Source of the DNA: RGIG6307 sp964424345
GTDB lineage: Bacteria; Bacillota; Clostridia; Lachnospirales; Lachnospiraceae
Direction of reading: 5' to 3'
Length of the DNA stretch: 64,000 nt
Assembly: GCA_964424345.1 (NCBI GenBank)
Contig: CAYRIK010000007.1
Location: 1 to 64,000, forward strand
Below the pieces are notes generated by a model. It did not search any database and was not told the origin of the DNA. It saw only the letters and a list, made by a program, of their open reading frames with translations. Position numbers and translations under genes: made by a program. This document shows positions 63,172 to 64,000 of the stretch, one piece after another (within the stretch, counting starts at the first letter, position 1; each line of letters starts with the position of its first letter).

Positions 63172-63471
63172 ATGAAACAAGACCGTATTATTCCTGACAA
63201 AACCGAAATCGTTGTTATCGACATCAGCGGAAAGATTCCAAAAGGGATCAATCTCTCCTACGACAAAATTTTGCGTATTACATTCAATCCTTGTGTAGAA
63301 GGCTTCTTCAAAAAGCCATCTCAAAAAATCATTATCGATGTAAACGGCAGACCTGCTCCATTTGAATTTTATCGTAAAAAAGAAGGCGAGCAGCGTTTTG
63401 ACAATTATATCGACATCCTTACTACTTTTGCAAAAGACAATAACATTACTTTAATCAACAACTTGTCTTAA
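63172..63471 (+). CDS. Small protein of unknown function
   Basis: 99 aa, soluble, beta-rich (TEIVVIDISGKIPKGINL, QKIIIDVNGRPAPFEFYRK). AAAAGGAAAAGG lies 10-15 bases ahead of the ATG and a terminator follows, so it is a single-gene unit. I do not recognise the family. Confidence 0.7.
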   Translation: MKQDRIIPDKTEIVVIDISGKIPKGINLSYDKILRITFNPCVEGFFKKPSQKIIIDVNGRPAPFEFYRKKEGEQRFDNYIDILTTFAKDNNITLINNLS

Positions 63472-63491
63472 TTTTCTAACAAACAAAAAGC

Positions 63492-63536
63492 AAGCATCTT
63501 CTATACCAAACATCGCTTTTGGTATAAAAGATGCTT
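63492..63536. terminator. Bidirectional terminator
   Basis: AAGCATCTT-c-TATACCAAA pairs with TTTGGTATA-a-AAGATGCTT around a 7-base loop, between convergent genes. Confidence 0.88.
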
Positions 63537-63544
63537 ATTTTATA

Positions 63545-64000
63545 TTATTTTACTAAAAATAAATATGCAAGACCATAGTAAGTAACAACTGCTACGAGGT
63601 CATTTACTGTTGTAATCAATGGACCGCTTGCTACTGCTGGATCAATTTTTATTTTATGGAAAAACATTGGAATCAATGTTCCAACAAGACTGGATACCAA
63701 CATGGCTACGATTAACGCTACTCCCACACAGCTTGAAACTGCAAATGCTGCATTCCATGCATATCCTTTGGACATATATACATACAGACCAAGAATCAAA
63801 AATGTTAATATTCCAAGAATACCGCCATTAATTAGTCCTGTTTTCATTTCTTTCATCAAAAGCTTTCCTTTTTGTCTGCTCGTAACATGCTCGTCCATCA
63901 AAACACGAATCGTTACTGCAAGAGATTGTGTTCCAACGTTTCCAGCCATATCAAGTACCATAGATTGGAAACAAATAACAATTGGAAGCACTGCTACAAC
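63545..64000 (-). CDS. mgtE: Magnesium transporter MgtE, C-terminal part (gene continues beyond window)
   Basis: The frame is open to the window edge. The visible 152 residues are the membrane domain: DMAGNVGTQSLAVTIR, three more hydrophobic segments and the pore/metal motif DPAVASGPLITTVNDLVAV. MgtE is a homodimeric Mg2+ channel gated by its cytosolic N-terminal and CBS domains, which lie outside the window. Confidence 0.93.
   Translation of the reverse strand, partial: VVAVLPIVICFQSMVLDMAGNVGTQSLAVTIRVLMDEHVTSRQKGKLLMKEMKTGLINGGILGILTFLILGLYVYMSKGYAWNAAFAVSSCVGVALIVAMLVSSLVGTLIPMFFHKIKIDPAVASGPLITTVNDLVAVVTYYGLAYLFLVK

Overview
The window looks like a chromosomal segment of a strictly anaerobic, low-GC Gram-positive gut bacterium of the Clostridia, most likely family Lachnospiraceae. 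The evidence is AT-rich DNA, strong AGGAGG-type ribosome binding sites, short operons separated by intrinsic terminators, class III (anaerobic) ribonucleotide reductase, pyruvate formate-lyase, a MecA adaptor, a CwlD-type amidase, a gdpP-rplI-dnaB operon and intracellular GH78/GH106-type rhamnosidases. The family call is inferred from protein content; no rRNA is present.

Layout. 1-2217 is the end of an AT-rich sensor-kinase plus two-gene ABC exporter block of bacteriocin/bacitracin-resistance type. 2314-7817 holds a CwlD-like amidase, an SH3-GH18 protein, MecA, a metallophosphoesterase and a DUF1858 protein. 8092-11758 is a fermentation operon: a PFL core without its glycyl-radical domain, a Cys-rich small protein, a separate glycyl-radical subunit, PFL-activating enzyme and a 2[4Fe-4S] ferredoxin. 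11834-25245 is mostly housekeeping on the minus strand (condensation-like protein, MerR regulator, dnaB-rplI-gdpP, tRNA-Phe, VanY-like peptidase, DUF1624 protein, MATE, NlpC/P60 hydrolase, asnS, FKBP lipoprotein). 25483-32109 holds lipoproteins, a disrupted gene, uxuA, murI, a GntR regulator and ispE. 32348-41845 is a rhamnoside/pectin-type catabolic island (two GH78-type enzymes, an esterase, a GH106-type enzyme, an AraM-like dehydrogenase). 41866-48812 is a Wadjet (JetABCD) plasmid-defence operon preceded by a peptide deformylase-like gene; jetD is broken into two overlapping frames. 50126-58718 carries a GMP synthase, a GldFG-type ABC system, an asparagine synthase and citrate synthase. 59004-61983 is the anaerobic RNR operon. 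The end has a MATE remnant, an acetyltransferase, a small unknown gene and part of mgtE.

The most striking theme is that both glycyl radical enzymes are naturally split. PFL (679-aa core plus 80-aa glycyl subunit) and NrdD (760-aa core plus a 53-aa glycyl subunit hidden at 61314-61475) each have the O2-sensitive glycine loop on its own small, separately translated protein, followed by the cognate radical-SAM activase. Between the PFL pieces lies a third gene that resembles the N-terminal half of the glycyl subunit but carries a Cys cluster instead of the glycine motif. The known precedent is YfiD/GrcA, a spare part for oxygen-cleaved PFL; here the spare part appears to be the only copy of the domain in each operon. 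A second theme is loss of glutaminase function: GMP synthase lacks the Cys-His-Glu triad region and the asparagine synthase lacks the N-terminal nucleophile segment, suggesting ammonia-dependent enzymes. A third is a palindromic element (four copies) always placed directly downstream of an intrinsic terminator, in the same orientation, with compensatory stem changes.
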